This document shows, piece after piece, positions 28,088-36,668 of a stretch of DNA of 64,000 nt (the stretch's first letter is position 1; each line of letters begins with the position of its first letter). This stretch comes from Paracoccus methylarcula (lineage in GTDB: Bacteria; Pseudomonadota; Alphaproteobacteria; Rhodobacterales; Rhodobacteraceae): NCBI RefSeq assembly GCF_003007735.2, contig NZ_PXNQ02000009.1, positions 62,001 through 126,000 of the forward strand, read 5' to 3'. Both the position numbers and the translations under genes were made by a program. The notes below the pieces were generated by a model that had not been told where the DNA came from, made no database searches, and saw only the letters and a list, made by a program, of their open reading frames with translations.

Positions 28088-29242
28088 ATGAGGTTCTTTC
28101 TGATCGCGGGCGAGCCTTCGGGTGATCAGCTTGGCGCGGCGTTGATGGCCGGGCTGAAAGAGCTTGTGCCCGGTGTCGAGTTTGTCGGCATCGGCGGTGC
28201 GGCGATGGCAGCCGAGGGGCTGGCCAGCCGTTTCCCGATGGACGAGCTGAGCCTGATGGGCATCTGGGAGGTGCTGCCGCAATACCGCAACCTCAAGCGC
28301 CGGATCGCCGAGACTGCGGCGGCGGTGGCCGAGGCGGCGCCGGATGCGCTCATCACCATCGACAGCCCCGATTTCTGCCTGCGGGTCGCTCGGGCGGCGC
28401 GCGGGATGGCGCCTTATCTGCGCACGATCCATTATGTCGCGCCCTCGGTCTGGGCCTGGCGGTCAGGGCGGGCGAAGAAGATGGCGCAGGTGATCGATCA
28501 CGTGCTGGCCCTGCTGCCCTTTGAGCCACCCTATATGCGGGAGGCCGGGATGAGCTGCGATTTCGTCGGCCATCCGGTCGCGGGCCTGGAAGTGGGCGGC
28601 CCGGAGGAGGCCGGACGGTTCCGTGCGAACCATGGTATCACCACGGATGCGCCGGTCGTGCTGTGCCTGCCCGGTTCGCGCAAATCCGAGGTCGGGCGGC
28701 TGGCCGGGCGTTTCGACGAGGCGTTGATCCGGCTGCGTGACCGGGTGCCGGAGATCCGCGTCGTGCTGCCCACCGTTCCCGGTGTGGCGCATATGGTGCG
28801 CGACATGGCCCGCCGCTGGCCGACCGTGCCGATCGTGGTCGAGGATGAGGCGGAGAAGCGGGCGGCCTTCGCCGCGGCCGATCTTGCGCTGGCGGCCTCT
28901 GGCACGGTCAGTCTGGAACTGGCGGCGAACCGGACGCCAATGGTGATCGGATATGACATGGCGCCGATCAGCCGCCTGATCGTCGGCATGATGCTGCGGA
29001 CCGATACCGTGACGCTGGTCAACCTGGTCAGCGAAACCCGCACCGTGCCGGAATTCCTGGGCCGGGAATGCCAGCCGGGTCCCATGGCCCTGGCATTGCA
29101 GACCGCGCTCGAGGACATGACCGCGCGCAAGGCGCAGCTCGATGCGATGGACCTGACGATGGAGCGTCTCGGCAAGGGAGGAGAGGCGCCGGGCCTGCGC
29201 GCGGCGCGCTCGGTCCTGGAAGCGGTCAGAGCACTGCGGTGA
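28088..29242 (+). CDS. lpxB: Lipid-A-disaccharide synthase LpxB
   Basis: 384 residues, ATG at 28088. Joins UDP-2,3-diacylglucosamine and lipid X to give the lipid A disaccharide. Family markers: MRFFLIAGEPSGDQLGA at the start, FPMDELSLMGIWEVLPQY, IDSPDFCLRVAR, HYVAPSVWAWRSGRAKKM and LPGSRKSEVGRL. It is the last gene of the cluster, and its final 17 bases overlap the convergent ridA gene. Confidence 0.96.
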   Translation: MRFFLIAGEPSGDQLGAALMAGLKELVPGVEFVGIGGAAMAAEGLASRFPMDELSLMGIWEVLPQYRNLKRRIAETAAAVAEAAPDALITIDSPDFCLRVARAARGMAPYLRTIHYVAPSVWAWRSGRAKKMAQVIDHVLALLPFEPPYMREAGMSCDFVGHPVAGLEVGGPEEAGRFRANHGITTDAPVVLCLPGSRKSEVGRLAGRFDEALIRLRDRVPEIRVVLPTVPGVAHMVRDMARRWPTVPIVVEDEAEKRAAFAAADLALAASGTVSLELAANRTPMVIGYDMAPISRLIVGMMLRTDTVTLVNLVSETRTVPEFLGRECQPGPMALALQTALEDMTARKAQLDAMDLTMERLGKGGEAPGLRAARSVLEAVRALR

Positions 29243-29573
29243 CGATGATCTCGACCTTGTAGTCCGGGGTTGCCAGCTTCGATTCGCCAGCGGCGCGCGT
29301 GGGGGCATGGCCCTGGGGCACCCATGCATCCCAGACTGCGTTCATCTCGGCGAAATCCGCCATGTTCGCGAGCCAGATCTGGGCGGCGGTGATCCGCGTC
29401 TTGTCGGTGCCGGCCTTTTTCAGCAATGTTTCGATCTGTGCCAGGATGGCGCTTGTCTGTTCGGTCACGGATTTGCCCGGTTCGGCCACCTGGCCGGCCA
29501 GCCAGACGGTGCCATTCGCCACTACGGCCTGGCTCATCCGCTGGCCGCATTCGATACGCTTGATGTCGGTCAT
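29226..29573 (-). CDS. RidA/YjgF-family protein
   Basis: 115 residues from the ATG at 29573 with AAAGGAG seven bases upstream; a much longer frame upstream is a shadow in the TSUP gene. Rid proteins hydrolyse reactive imines and enamines from PLP enzymes. ECGQRMSQAVVANGTVWLAGQV, then AQIETLLKKAGTDKTRI, is typical, as is the late Ala/Thr/Glu pattern (APTRAAGESKLATPDYKVEI). The arginine used by RidA for carboxylate binding appears to be Ser/Arg-shifted here (APTRAAGES), so it may belong to a RidA-like subfamily. It lies two bases after the TSUP permease gene. Confidence 0.85.
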   Translation of the reverse strand: MTDIKRIECGQRMSQAVVANGTVWLAGQVAEPGKSVTEQTSAILAQIETLLKKAGTDKTRITAAQIWLANMADFAEMNAVWDAWVPQGHAPTRAAGESKLATPDYKVEIIVTAVL

Positions 29574-29575
29574 CT

Positions 29576-30331
29576 TTATACTCCTTTGATAAGACGCCAG
29601 AAAAATATCGCGCTCATGCCAAAGCCCACTGCGGCGATCAGCAGCCGCAACACCCGCCGGGGGATGCGCCGCGAAATCGCGGGACCGGCATAACCGCCCA
29701 TGATCGTGCCGGCCGACATGATCGCCGCCGGCCCCCAGACTATCTTGCCCGCAAAGGCGAAAATCGCAAAGGCCATCAGCGACAAGGCAAAGCTGAGCCA
29801 GCTTTTCAGCCCGTTCATCTGGTGCAGGTCGCTCATGCCCCACATCGCGAACAGCGCCAGCAGGATGATGCCCAGCCCGCCGTTGAAATAACCGCCATAG
29901 ATGGCCACCGGCAGCAGGGTGCCCAGGCCGAAGGGAACAACCACGGAGCGCCAGCGTGCGGCAATCTGGCGGACAGGTTCGGACCAGTAGAACACGACCG
30001 TCGCCAGCAGGAGCAGGAACGGCACCAGCAACGCGAAGGCCCGATTCGAACTGAGCAGCAGCAGCGCGGAACCGGCGGCCCCGCCGATCACCGTCCAGAG
30101 CGAAAGCTTTTTCAGCGGCGCATCCGTCAACGCGGCAAGATCGCGGCGAAAGCCGATCGTCGCAGCCAGGTAGCCGGGCAGGGCGGCAACGGTGGAGGTG
30201 GCATTGGCGATCACCGGCGGCACACCGGTAAAGACCAGCGCGGGAAAGGAGACGAAGGTGCCGCCGCCCGCAACTGCATTCATGATGCCGGCGACGATCC
30301 CGGCAAGGAACAACAAGGCGAAATCCGGCAT
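29576..30331 (-). CDS. TauE/SafE (TSUP) family membrane transporter
   Basis: 251 residues from the ATG at 30331 (AGGA eight bases upstream; Met at 30340 is an alternative). Eight or so helices. The first begins MPDFALLFLAGIVAGIMNAV and is followed by AGGGTFVSFPALVFTGVPP, the family signature of glycine-rich first repeat; the second repeat has GGYFNGGLGIILLALFAM. TSUP members move sulfite, sulfoacetate, taurine-derived anions or other small organic anions. The substrate here is unknown. It is followed at once by ridA. Confidence 0.88.
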   Translation of the reverse strand: MPDFALLFLAGIVAGIMNAVAGGGTFVSFPALVFTGVPPVIANATSTVAALPGYLAATIGFRRDLAALTDAPLKKLSLWTVIGGAAGSALLLLSSNRAFALLVPFLLLLATVVFYWSEPVRQIAARWRSVVVPFGLGTLLPVAIYGGYFNGGLGIILLALFAMWGMSDLHQMNGLKSWLSFALSLMAFAIFAFAGKIVWGPAAIMSAGTIMGGYAGPAISRRIPRRVLRLLIAAVGFGMSAIFFWRLIKGV

Positions 30332-30582
30332 CCGAACCATCCTGTAGGCGGCGACGACGCTGGTTCCCGGGCCCGGATCTCGGCGAAGTGCAGTCATGAC
30401 AATCTGATTGCTCTTGCGCGGAACCGGCCGTAGATGCAACGGCGAAATGTCACGGAAGGGAAGGGGGCCCGCATCGTCTTTCCGGCCGTAATCCGCTTGC
30501 AGAGCTTCGCCCCGACGACTAGAAGGGCTGAAATTTTCAGGCCGCCGCCTCACCGGTGGCCCTTCTTGCTATGAGGACGATG

Positions 30583-31916
30583 ATGCAGGTCAAGGAAACC
30601 CAGAACGAAGGTCTGAAGCGCGGCTATCAGTTTACGCTGCCCGCGGCGGATCTGGCTGCCACGGTCGATGCCAAGCTGAAAGAAGCGCAGCCCGAGATCG
30701 AGATGAAGGGCTTCCGCAAGGGCAAGGTGCCGCTGCCGATGCTGAAGAAGCAGTTCGGTCCGCGCGTCATGGGCGATGCGATGCAGGAGGCGATCGACGG
30801 CGCGCTGCGCGATCACCTGGAGAAATCGGGCGATCGTCCCGCCGCCCAGCCCAAGGTCGAGATGGAAAATGGCGAAGGCTGGAAAGAGGGCGACGACGTC
30901 GTCGTGAACGTCTCTTACGAGGCCCTGCCCGAGATCCCCGAGGTCGATCTGGGCAAGCTGTCGCTGGAGCGTCTGTCGGTTCCCGCCGAGGAGGCCGCGA
31001 TCAACGAGGCGCTGGAGAACCTGGCGAAATCGGCGCAGAATTTCGACGACCGCCGCAAGGGCAGCAAGGCCAAGGATGGCGACCAGGTGGTCATCGACTT
31101 CAAGGGCTTTGTCGATGGCGAAGCTTCGAGGGTGGCTCGGCCGAGGATTATCCGCTGGTCCTGGGCTCCAACAGCTTCATTCCCGGCTTCGAGGAACAGC
31201 TCGTCGGTGCCAAGGTCGATGAGGATCTCAAGGTCGAGGTGAAGTTCCCCGAGGAATACGGTGCCGAGCATCTGGCCGGCAAGGATGCCGTCTTCGAGTG
31301 CAAGGTCAAGGCCGTGAAAGCGCCCAAGCCGGCCGAGATCGATGATGAGCTGGCCAAGAAATTCGGTGCGGACGATCTGGAGGCGCTGAAGAAGCAGATC
31401 TCCGAACGGCTCGAACAGGAATATGCCGGTGCCGCACGTGCGATCATGAAGCGCGGCCTGCTGGATCAACTGGACGAGCAGGTGAAATTCGAGCTGCCCG
31501 AATCGCTGGTCGAGGCGGAGGCGAACCAGATCGCGCACCAGTTGTGGCATGAGGAGCATCCCGAAGAGCATGGCCACGATCACGGCGAGATCGAACCTAC
31601 CGACGAGCACAAGAAACTGGCGGAACGCCGGGTGCGTCTTGGCCTGTTGCTGGCCGAGATCGGCCAGAAGGCCGAGGTGACGGTGAGCGACCAGGAAATG
31701 ACCCAGGCCGTGATGCAGGCCGCGCGCCAATATCCTGGTCAGGAGCGCGCCTTCTTCGAGTTCATCCAGCAGAACCAGGCAGCTCAGCAGCAACTCCGCG
31801 CGCCGATCTTTGAAGACAAGGTCGTCGATCACATCGCGGAAAATGCCGAGGTGACCGAGAAGCAGATCACCAAGGAAGAGCTGGAAAAGGCCGTCGAGGC
31901 GCTGGACGAATTGTAA
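30583..31916 (+). CDS. tig: Trigger factor (one single-base frameshift)
   Basis: ATG at 30583 with GAGG six bases upstream. The gene is split by loss of one T near 31125: GAAGCTTCGAG should read GAAGCTTTCGAG, giving [20 protein letters not shown]. Restored, it encodes 444 residues, the usual length. Ribosome-bound folding chaperone. The N-terminal ribosome-binding domain has the signature GFRKGKVP, the PPIase domain follows ([17 protein letters not shown]) and the C-terminal chaperone arms run to DEL. A strong intrinsic terminator follows the stop. The break is probably a read error, as the sequence on both sides is well preserved. Confidence 0.93.
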
Positions 31917-31940
31917 TCGGTACACCCACCACCCGATGAC

Positions 31941-31973
31941 AAAAGCCGCGATCGGTCAGATCGCGGCTTTTTT
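31941..31973 (+). terminator. Intrinsic terminator of tig
   Basis: AAAAGCCGCGATC (31941-31953) and GATCGCGGCTTTT (31959-31971) form a perfect 13-bp stem around GGTCA, followed by T to 31973. It lies 25 bases after the tig stop. A classical Rho-independent terminator, the strongest in the window. Confidence 0.95.
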
Positions 31974-32044
31974 CATGTTCGGACCGGGCGGTTCCGGTCG
32001 TCCGCTTCTTGCCGCCCGGCAGCCTGGCGATTATCCTTGATCCC

Positions 32045-32467
32045 ATGACCGCCACCGTTCACCTCATGAAACTCTGTGTCGGCTCCGAGGGGCCGGAAGA
32101 ACTGCTCCGCTGGCAGCAATCGCGCTATGGCGACGATCCCGCGGTGCATGTCACCCGCATGTGGCCCACGCGGGAAAAGGAATTGCTGGATGGCGGTTCC
32201 CTTTACTGGGTCTTCAAGGGGGTCATGCTGGCAAGGCAAAGATTGTTGCGGATGGATGAACGGATCGGCGAGGATGGTATTCGCCGTTGCGCATTGATCC
32301 TGGATCGCGACCTGGTCCGCGTGAACGCCGTGCCGCGCCGCCCCTTTCAGGGCTGGCGTTACCTGAAGGCAGCGGATGCACCCGCCGACCTTCCTGCCGG
32401 CCGTCGCTCGGAAGAGGCGCTGCCCCCTGCCGTGGCTGCGGCATTGGCCGAGATGGGGCTTGTGTGA
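32045..32467 (+). CDS. DUF1489 family protein
   Basis: 140 residues from the ATG at 32045; the frame is open further up but carries no family sequence. Typical DUF1489 pattern: VHLMKLCVGSEGPEELLRWQ, then PAVHVTRMWPTREKELLDGG, SLYWVFKGVMLARQRLL and a C-terminal GWRYLKAADAP. The family is restricted to alphaproteobacteria and is unstudied. It sits between the tig terminator and a tRNA gene. Confidence 0.85.
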   Translation: MTATVHLMKLCVGSEGPEELLRWQQSRYGDDPAVHVTRMWPTREKELLDGGSLYWVFKGVMLARQRLLRMDERIGEDGIRRCALILDRDLVRVNAVPRRPFQGWRYLKAADAPADLPAGRRSEEALPPAVAAALAEMGLV

Positions 32468-32513
32468 CGCGATGTCTTGACGCCATTGCGGGCTGCGGCT
32501 AAGCGGGTGCCAT

Positions 32514-32587
32514 GCGGGTGTAGCTCAATGGTAGAGCAGAAGCTTCCCAAGCTTACGACGAGGGTTCGATTCCCTTCACCCGCTCCA
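32514..32587 (+). tRNA. tRNA-Gly (anticodon CCC)
   Basis: 74 bases including encoded CCA. Acceptor GCGGGTG pairs with CACCCGC. D-arm GCTC-AATGGTA-GAGC. The anticodon arm GAAGC-TTCCCAA-GCTTA has the anticodon CCC in the loop, with a G-A opposition at its outer pair. T-arm GAGGG-TTCGATT-CCCTT. It reads GGG codons. Low-GC cell-surface genes begin less than 300 bp downstream, so this tRNA is a possible integration site. Confidence 0.97.
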
Positions 32588-32859
32588 GTTCTTCCAGATC
32601 ATGTCGGCAAACTGGGCAGCGATAGCGTGATGCTTGTGCTGTCGATGAAGTTCGGTGTGCGGTGGGTAGTCTGCCGGCAAGCCGTGCCCGTGGGCGTAGC
32701 CCGGAGGCGATGCTTGGGATGGATTTCCCAGGCACCGCCCCACATTCTTCCGTCAATCCGACCGCATTTCAAGAAGGATAGGAGCAGAATACACCAGCGG
32801 GTGCATTTCCCGGCAGACAATTCAGCTCGTGCCCGAATCGCGAAGAGGGAAGGCCGGTA

Positions 32860-34053
32860 TCAGCTGGGGATCAGGAGCTGGATATTGTGTTTGCTCATAT
32901 ATTCCTTGAAATCATTCAATCGTTTCAAATATGTTTCTTTTTGCCGGTGGATGGCACTCTTGTTTAAGTGTTTCTTGAAGGTGTTCTCCACACCTTCGGA
33001 AATCAGCTCGTCTGTCGTTAACCGGGGAAGGTCGTAAAAATCGGTCATTTCCGCAACTCTGTTGTCATGGCAAAGGAAGATTCCCGGGCGGCCGGCTTGC
33101 AATGAGGCTATGCCGCCGTGAAAGCGATCCCCGATATATGCGTCATGCATCCGGGCGGCTTGCCGCCAAGCGGAAGTTTCCGAGAAGTAATAGTAGTTTT
33201 GAAGATCGACAGGTATTCCGATCTCTCTGGTGAGCAAGTCGTTCAGAAGTTCCCGATTCCCGGTGCATGTGGCATCATCGAAGGAACCGTGCTTTTTGAA
33301 AAAATCTGCATATGCAAAAAATTCATCCTGAAAAACATAGGAGCCGCGGAGATCCCGCATGGCCCTGGCGAGCTTTACCCCCCGGTTGTAATTTCGACCG
33401 CCTTTGACTGTCAGATATCCCGCTGTTATAAGGTTTGCCTGTTTTCCCTTTTCGATAGCATCCTCGCCATCTATTGACATGATCGAGGATGGAAAGACGA
33501 ACATGCTCGGGCAGCCCAATGCCCGGCTGTTCGTAAATCCATTCCCATGCAGCCATGCCTCAGTTTCAAGACCTCGAACGCCAAAAATCAAGGCGCGGCG
33601 ATTGTAAATATCAAGAATTTCCTGAACTGATGGGTGCATCTCAGAAAGTATGGGCTGACCCTGTAGTCCGGCGCCCAGCACGATAAATGGTACAGAATTC
33701 CCGATAGCGTTTAACGCATCGCGAAGTCTCACCAGTTCCTTCTTGGCTGATATGAAATTGGCGGCGGAAAGCACCAATAGGTCAAAGCGTTGCGATAGAA
33801 CTTCTCCTATCCGACTGCCAAACTGACGGTGCAGGGCCCCGAGATTCGCGAAAGCGGATTGACGGCGATTGCAGGCGAAGATTCGAGAGGGAGCCTCACC
33901 ATGAATGAGATTTCCTCGATTGCTCGTAAGTGAATGCGTGCTGCGCAGCCCCGCCATGGTATCTGTAACAGCATGCGTTAAGCCCGATGTCCCCGGCAGC
34001 CGTATCTCTGGTAGATGAGATGAGGTGCCCGGTCCATGAAAGAGAATTCTCAT
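32860..34053 (-). CDS. Polysaccharide pyruvyl transferase family protein
   Basis: 397 residues, ATG at 34053 with AGGAAAA just upstream. The N-terminal half contains LLVLSAANFISAKKELVRLRD and VPFIVLGAGLQGQP; the C-terminal half has the family signature IGDRFHGGIASLQAGRPGIF followed by DNRVAEMTDFYDLPRL. This is the PF04230 fold, which adds pyruvate ketals to exopolysaccharide or capsule sugars (CsaB, WcaK, EpsO relatives). The gene is more AT-rich than its surroundings. With the sulfotransferase gene upstream it suggests decoration of a surface glycan; both appear acquired. Confidence 0.85.
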   Translation of the reverse strand: MRILFHGPGTSSHLPEIRLPGTSGLTHAVTDTMAGLRSTHSLTSNRGNLIHGEAPSRIFACNRRQSAFANLGALHRQFGSRIGEVLSQRFDLLVLSAANFISAKKELVRLRDALNAIGNSVPFIVLGAGLQGQPILSEMHPSVQEILDIYNRRALIFGVRGLETEAWLHGNGFTNSRALGCPSMFVFPSSIMSIDGEDAIEKGKQANLITAGYLTVKGGRNYNRGVKLARAMRDLRGSYVFQDEFFAYADFFKKHGSFDDATCTGNRELLNDLLTREIGIPVDLQNYYYFSETSAWRQAARMHDAYIGDRFHGGIASLQAGRPGIFLCHDNRVAEMTDFYDLPRLTTDELISEGVENTFKKHLNKSAIHRQKETYLKRLNDFKEYMSKHNIQLLIPS

Positions 34054-34158
34054 TATTTTCCTGCTTTCCTTGCTTTCATATCAAGTCTTTCATGCCGAAA
34101 GATGTTGATTGCCCCATGTCGATCTGGAGGTCGAGGGATCTGATCTCATTTGATTTAC

Positions 34159-35274
34159 TTAGAATTTCCAGTCGTTCAGCCATTCCAGGACCGTTTCGGG
34201 CAAGCCTTGCAACTTGGCGATACGAACGAGTTTGGGAAGTGCTTCATTTGCTGCCTCAATCTCTGGAACAGGGCGGCAGCGGCCGAAATCCTCGACTTCC
34301 TGGTAAAACGGATATGTCTGTGTCATTTCATTGAGGCTTTCCGCTACAGGACGGAAATTATTCAATAAGACCTCTCGATATTTCGGCCCGAACATTTCGA
34401 CTTGACTGTCGGGAACATGGGGGATCGTTTGCCGTGCCTTGGCCGATGAGAGCCAACTGACCAATCTCCTGGCCTCTTCACGCGGCAGATCGTGTAAACA
34501 GCGCCGGCCCAATTCTGCAAATGCGCAGGGAATCGAAGGGTTCTGATTCTCCGGAAGGGTTATATTCTTGGGGAATATTATCTCCGAATTGTTGATGAAA
34601 TCTTTTACCGCTCCACCAGCTGACATTACGTCATCATAATTTCGAATGATCAATCTGGCGTTGGAAAAATGATCTTTCACCCATCCGTCGATCATTTTGG
34701 CTTGCTGGAAATGTGCGCTGTCAAGATACTGATCGAGCGCACCATCGTGGAGCCGGTCAAGCTTCGCTCCGAATTTCAATCTTTGCCTGTGCCAGGATGA
34801 TATGTAATCATCCGGGCGGCGTAAGTTGCAGTATATTGTGACGTCATGGCGCCCGAAACGTGCAGCGAGGCGTTCGATGCTCTTCCGCTGCTCCGTCAAT
34901 CCGAGAAGCGCAAACACCTCGGAGCAGATTATGGCGGAATGTGGGTTCAGGTCCGAGATCTGATTTTCGATCATCTCGAGCATCTGAAAGCCACTCGGCA
35001 GCGCCGGATAATATGGAGGGATACCGTGTTTATCTTCTTCGTTCTTAAGTCGAAGCGCCAGCGCGTTATGAGGCTCGATTATATTCAGGCTTTCGCCAAG
35101 GGTTGGTATGTCCTTGCCCGAGACCGCCGCCCTCAGGTTTCGAGAAATTCCCTTGGACTCCACGGATGGATACAAGATTCCTGCACGCAACAGGCGCAAG
35201 TAATTGCTGGACAAGAAGCTTTGTATGGAAGTGGAGCCAGTTTTGAAGTGACCGATGAATATGACTAATTTCAA
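34159..35274 (-). CDS. Sulfotransferase-like protein
   Basis: 371 residues. The start is TTG at 35274, with AAGGAAA five bases upstream. The N-terminus KLVIFIGHFKTGSTSIQSFL is the PAPS 5'-phosphosulfate loop, and VTIYCNLRRPDDYISSWHRQ is the 3'-phosphate-binding segment with Arg and Ser. The middle carries a Glu-rich helix and the C-terminus a VPEIEAANEALP tract. Bacterial members sulfate glycans, lipids or Nod-type signals. Base composition is low-GC like the pyruvyl transferase gene 105 bp downstream on the same strand, so they probably form one acquired unit. The acceptor is unknown. Confidence 0.78.
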   Translation of the reverse strand: MKLVIFIGHFKTGSTSIQSFLSSNYLRLLRAGILYPSVESKGISRNLRAAVSGKDIPTLGESLNIIEPHNALALRLKNEEDKHGIPPYYPALPSGFQMLEMIENQISDLNPHSAIICSEVFALLGLTEQRKSIERLAARFGRHDVTIYCNLRRPDDYISSWHRQRLKFGAKLDRLHDGALDQYLDSAHFQQAKMIDGWVKDHFSNARLIIRNYDDVMSAGGAVKDFINNSEIIFPKNITLPENQNPSIPCAFAELGRRCLHDLPREEARRLVSWLSSAKARQTIPHVPDSQVEMFGPKYREVLLNNFRPVAESLNEMTQTYPFYQEVEDFGRCRPVPEIEAANEALPKLVRIAKLQGLPETVLEWLNDWKF

Positions 35275-35719
35275 TTCAGTTTCCTTTTGTCACTTCATAT
35301 TGTAGAGGGTTGCGCAGCATGATTGCTATAAGCTTTCCATCTCTTCATGAGAACGTCTCGCATCGAAACAATGTGGACCTTTGGACGCGCCCGATTTCCG
35401 GATTTACACCAAGCTCGAAGGCGGGTTCGATGTTGTCACATATATGCGGACATCTTCATGTCACTGTTTTCCCGGTACTTTCTTCCTCAGCGAAGGGTGT
35501 TGGGGTCAGCGATGGTTCGCCGTGCTGTTTGCCGCAGGCAAGCTAAGCTTTGCTTGTTGTTTGTCAACCCTCGTGCTTTTGCGATGTCGCTACTGCTGGA
35601 ACTACGTCTATCCGGAACAATGACACCGCATAGCAACACTGGTCGCGCGGTCACAATGTACCCGTATCCCTGCAAGCGACCAGCCTGGCTCGGTTGGCGG
35701 GCGGGCAATCGGAACGCCA
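35275..35719. other. 445-bp non-coding stretch at the island edge
   Basis: No gene with a credible start, ribosome binding site or known domain. Three plus-strand frames of 78-139 codons overlap here but look like noise. Base composition is mixed: AT-rich next to the sulfotransferase gene and GC-rich near the LysR gene. It should hold the promoter of the sulfotransferase gene and may contain degraded mobile-element sequence; I could not identify any. Confidence 0.5.
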
Positions 35720-36586
35720 TCACGACAGCAGGGATATTCGCGCCGCGTTCTTCATGGCTTGGGTAAGCGGTTCGATGGCGGCAGCGGAAATGCGGGCGAT
35801 CTGCCAGTAGAGCGGGACGTCCAGGGGCCGATCCGGGGCGAGATCGATCAGGCGGCCCGTGGCAAGGTCCTCGGCGATCATCGCCTCGGGATTCATGCCC
35901 CAGCCAAGGCCGAGCCGGGTGGCTTCGGCAAAGGCCTGCGACGAGGGGATCCGCTGCAAGGGCTGGGCGATACGGCGGCCGGTCATTTCCCTGATCCAGC
36001 GATCCTGCAGGCTGTCCTTGCTGTTGAAATTGAGAACCGGCGCGCGCGAGAGGCTTTCCGCATCGGCACCATCGGGGAAATGACGCGCGGCGAATTCCGG
36101 GGTGGCGGTGGCGCGGTAACGCATGCGGCCAAGCGGAATGCTGTCGCAGCCGGTGACCGGGCGGCTGTCGCTGGTCAGTGCGGCGACAACCCGGCCGTTG
36201 CGCAGCCAGTCCAGCGCGTGATCCTGGTCGTCGATGACCAGGTCGATCAGCCCGGGCGCAGCGGTCAGCGGTGTCATCGCCCAGGTGGCGAGACTGTCGG
36301 CGTTCATCGCGATGCGGATGACCGGCGGCTGTGAGGGGCGATAACTGCCCGCGAGCGTGCTTTCCAGCAGCCGCACCTGGTCAAGATGGGCGGCAAGGCG
36401 CAGCCCGGCCTCGGTCCCCTGCACGGGCGGCCCCCGGTCGATCAGCACTGCGCCGCTGCGATCCTCCAGGTTTCGGATGCGCTGCGAAATCGCCGAGGGC
36501 GTGATCGCCAGGGCATGGGCGGCGGCCTCGAAAGAACCGCGGCGGATGATCTCGGCAAGCGCCTGGAGGGCGGGATAGTCCAGCAT
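35720..36586 (-). CDS. lysG: LysR-family regulator, LysG/ArgP type
   Basis: 288 residues, ATG at 36586. The N-terminal winged helix (ALQALAEIIRRGSFEAAAHA, then ITPSAISQRIRNLEDRSG) is followed by the effector domain with LDWLRNGRVVAALTSD and GWGMNPEAMIAEDLATG, close to ArgP. Divergent from a lysE exporter gene, the standard pairing in which the regulator senses lysine or arginine and induces export. The 82-bp intergenic region has two TTTTACTTAA repeats. Confidence 0.9.
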   Translation of the reverse strand: MLDYPALQALAEIIRRGSFEAAAHALAITPSAISQRIRNLEDRSGAVLIDRGPPVQGTEAGLRLAAHLDQVRLLESTLAGSYRPSQPPVIRIAMNADSLATWAMTPLTAAPGLIDLVIDDQDHALDWLRNGRVVAALTSDSRPVTGCDSIPLGRMRYRATATPEFAARHFPDGADAESLSRAPVLNFNSKDSLQDRWIREMTGRRIAQPLQRIPSSQAFAEATRLGLGWGMNPEAMIAEDLATGRLIDLAPDRPLDVPLYWQIARISAAAIEPLTQAMKNAARISLLS

Positions 36587-36589
36587 CAG

Positions 36590-36628
36590 TTTTACTTAAT
36601 CAAGATAAGATATATTCATTTTACTTAA
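36590..36628. promoter_or_regulatory. Direct repeats in the lysG-lysE intergenic region
   Basis: TTTTACTTAA occurs at 36590-36599 and 36619-36628, 29 bp apart, in an AT-rich island between the divergent genes. One copy lies just before the regulator ATG and the other 41 bp before lysE. They are likely LysG-binding half-sites (LysR proteins bind T-N11-A dyads and A/T-rich flanks). Confidence 0.55.
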
Positions 36629-36668
36629 ACACCCTGGCTTGGCATCAGCAAGCCTGAAGGAGTTTGCC

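Noticed and set aside
32553..32756. Short frame ending ERVKGIEPSS
   Set aside because: This is the translated complement of the tRNA-Gly gene, a common annotation error.
32514..35719. Integrative element with att sites at tRNA-Gly
   Set aside because: No integrase gene and no copy of the tRNA 3' end at the far edge; the foreign look rests on composition alone.
35347..35766. 139-codon plus-strand frame upstream of lysG
   Set aside because: No ribosome binding site, no recognisable domain, and it runs into the LysR gene on the other strand.
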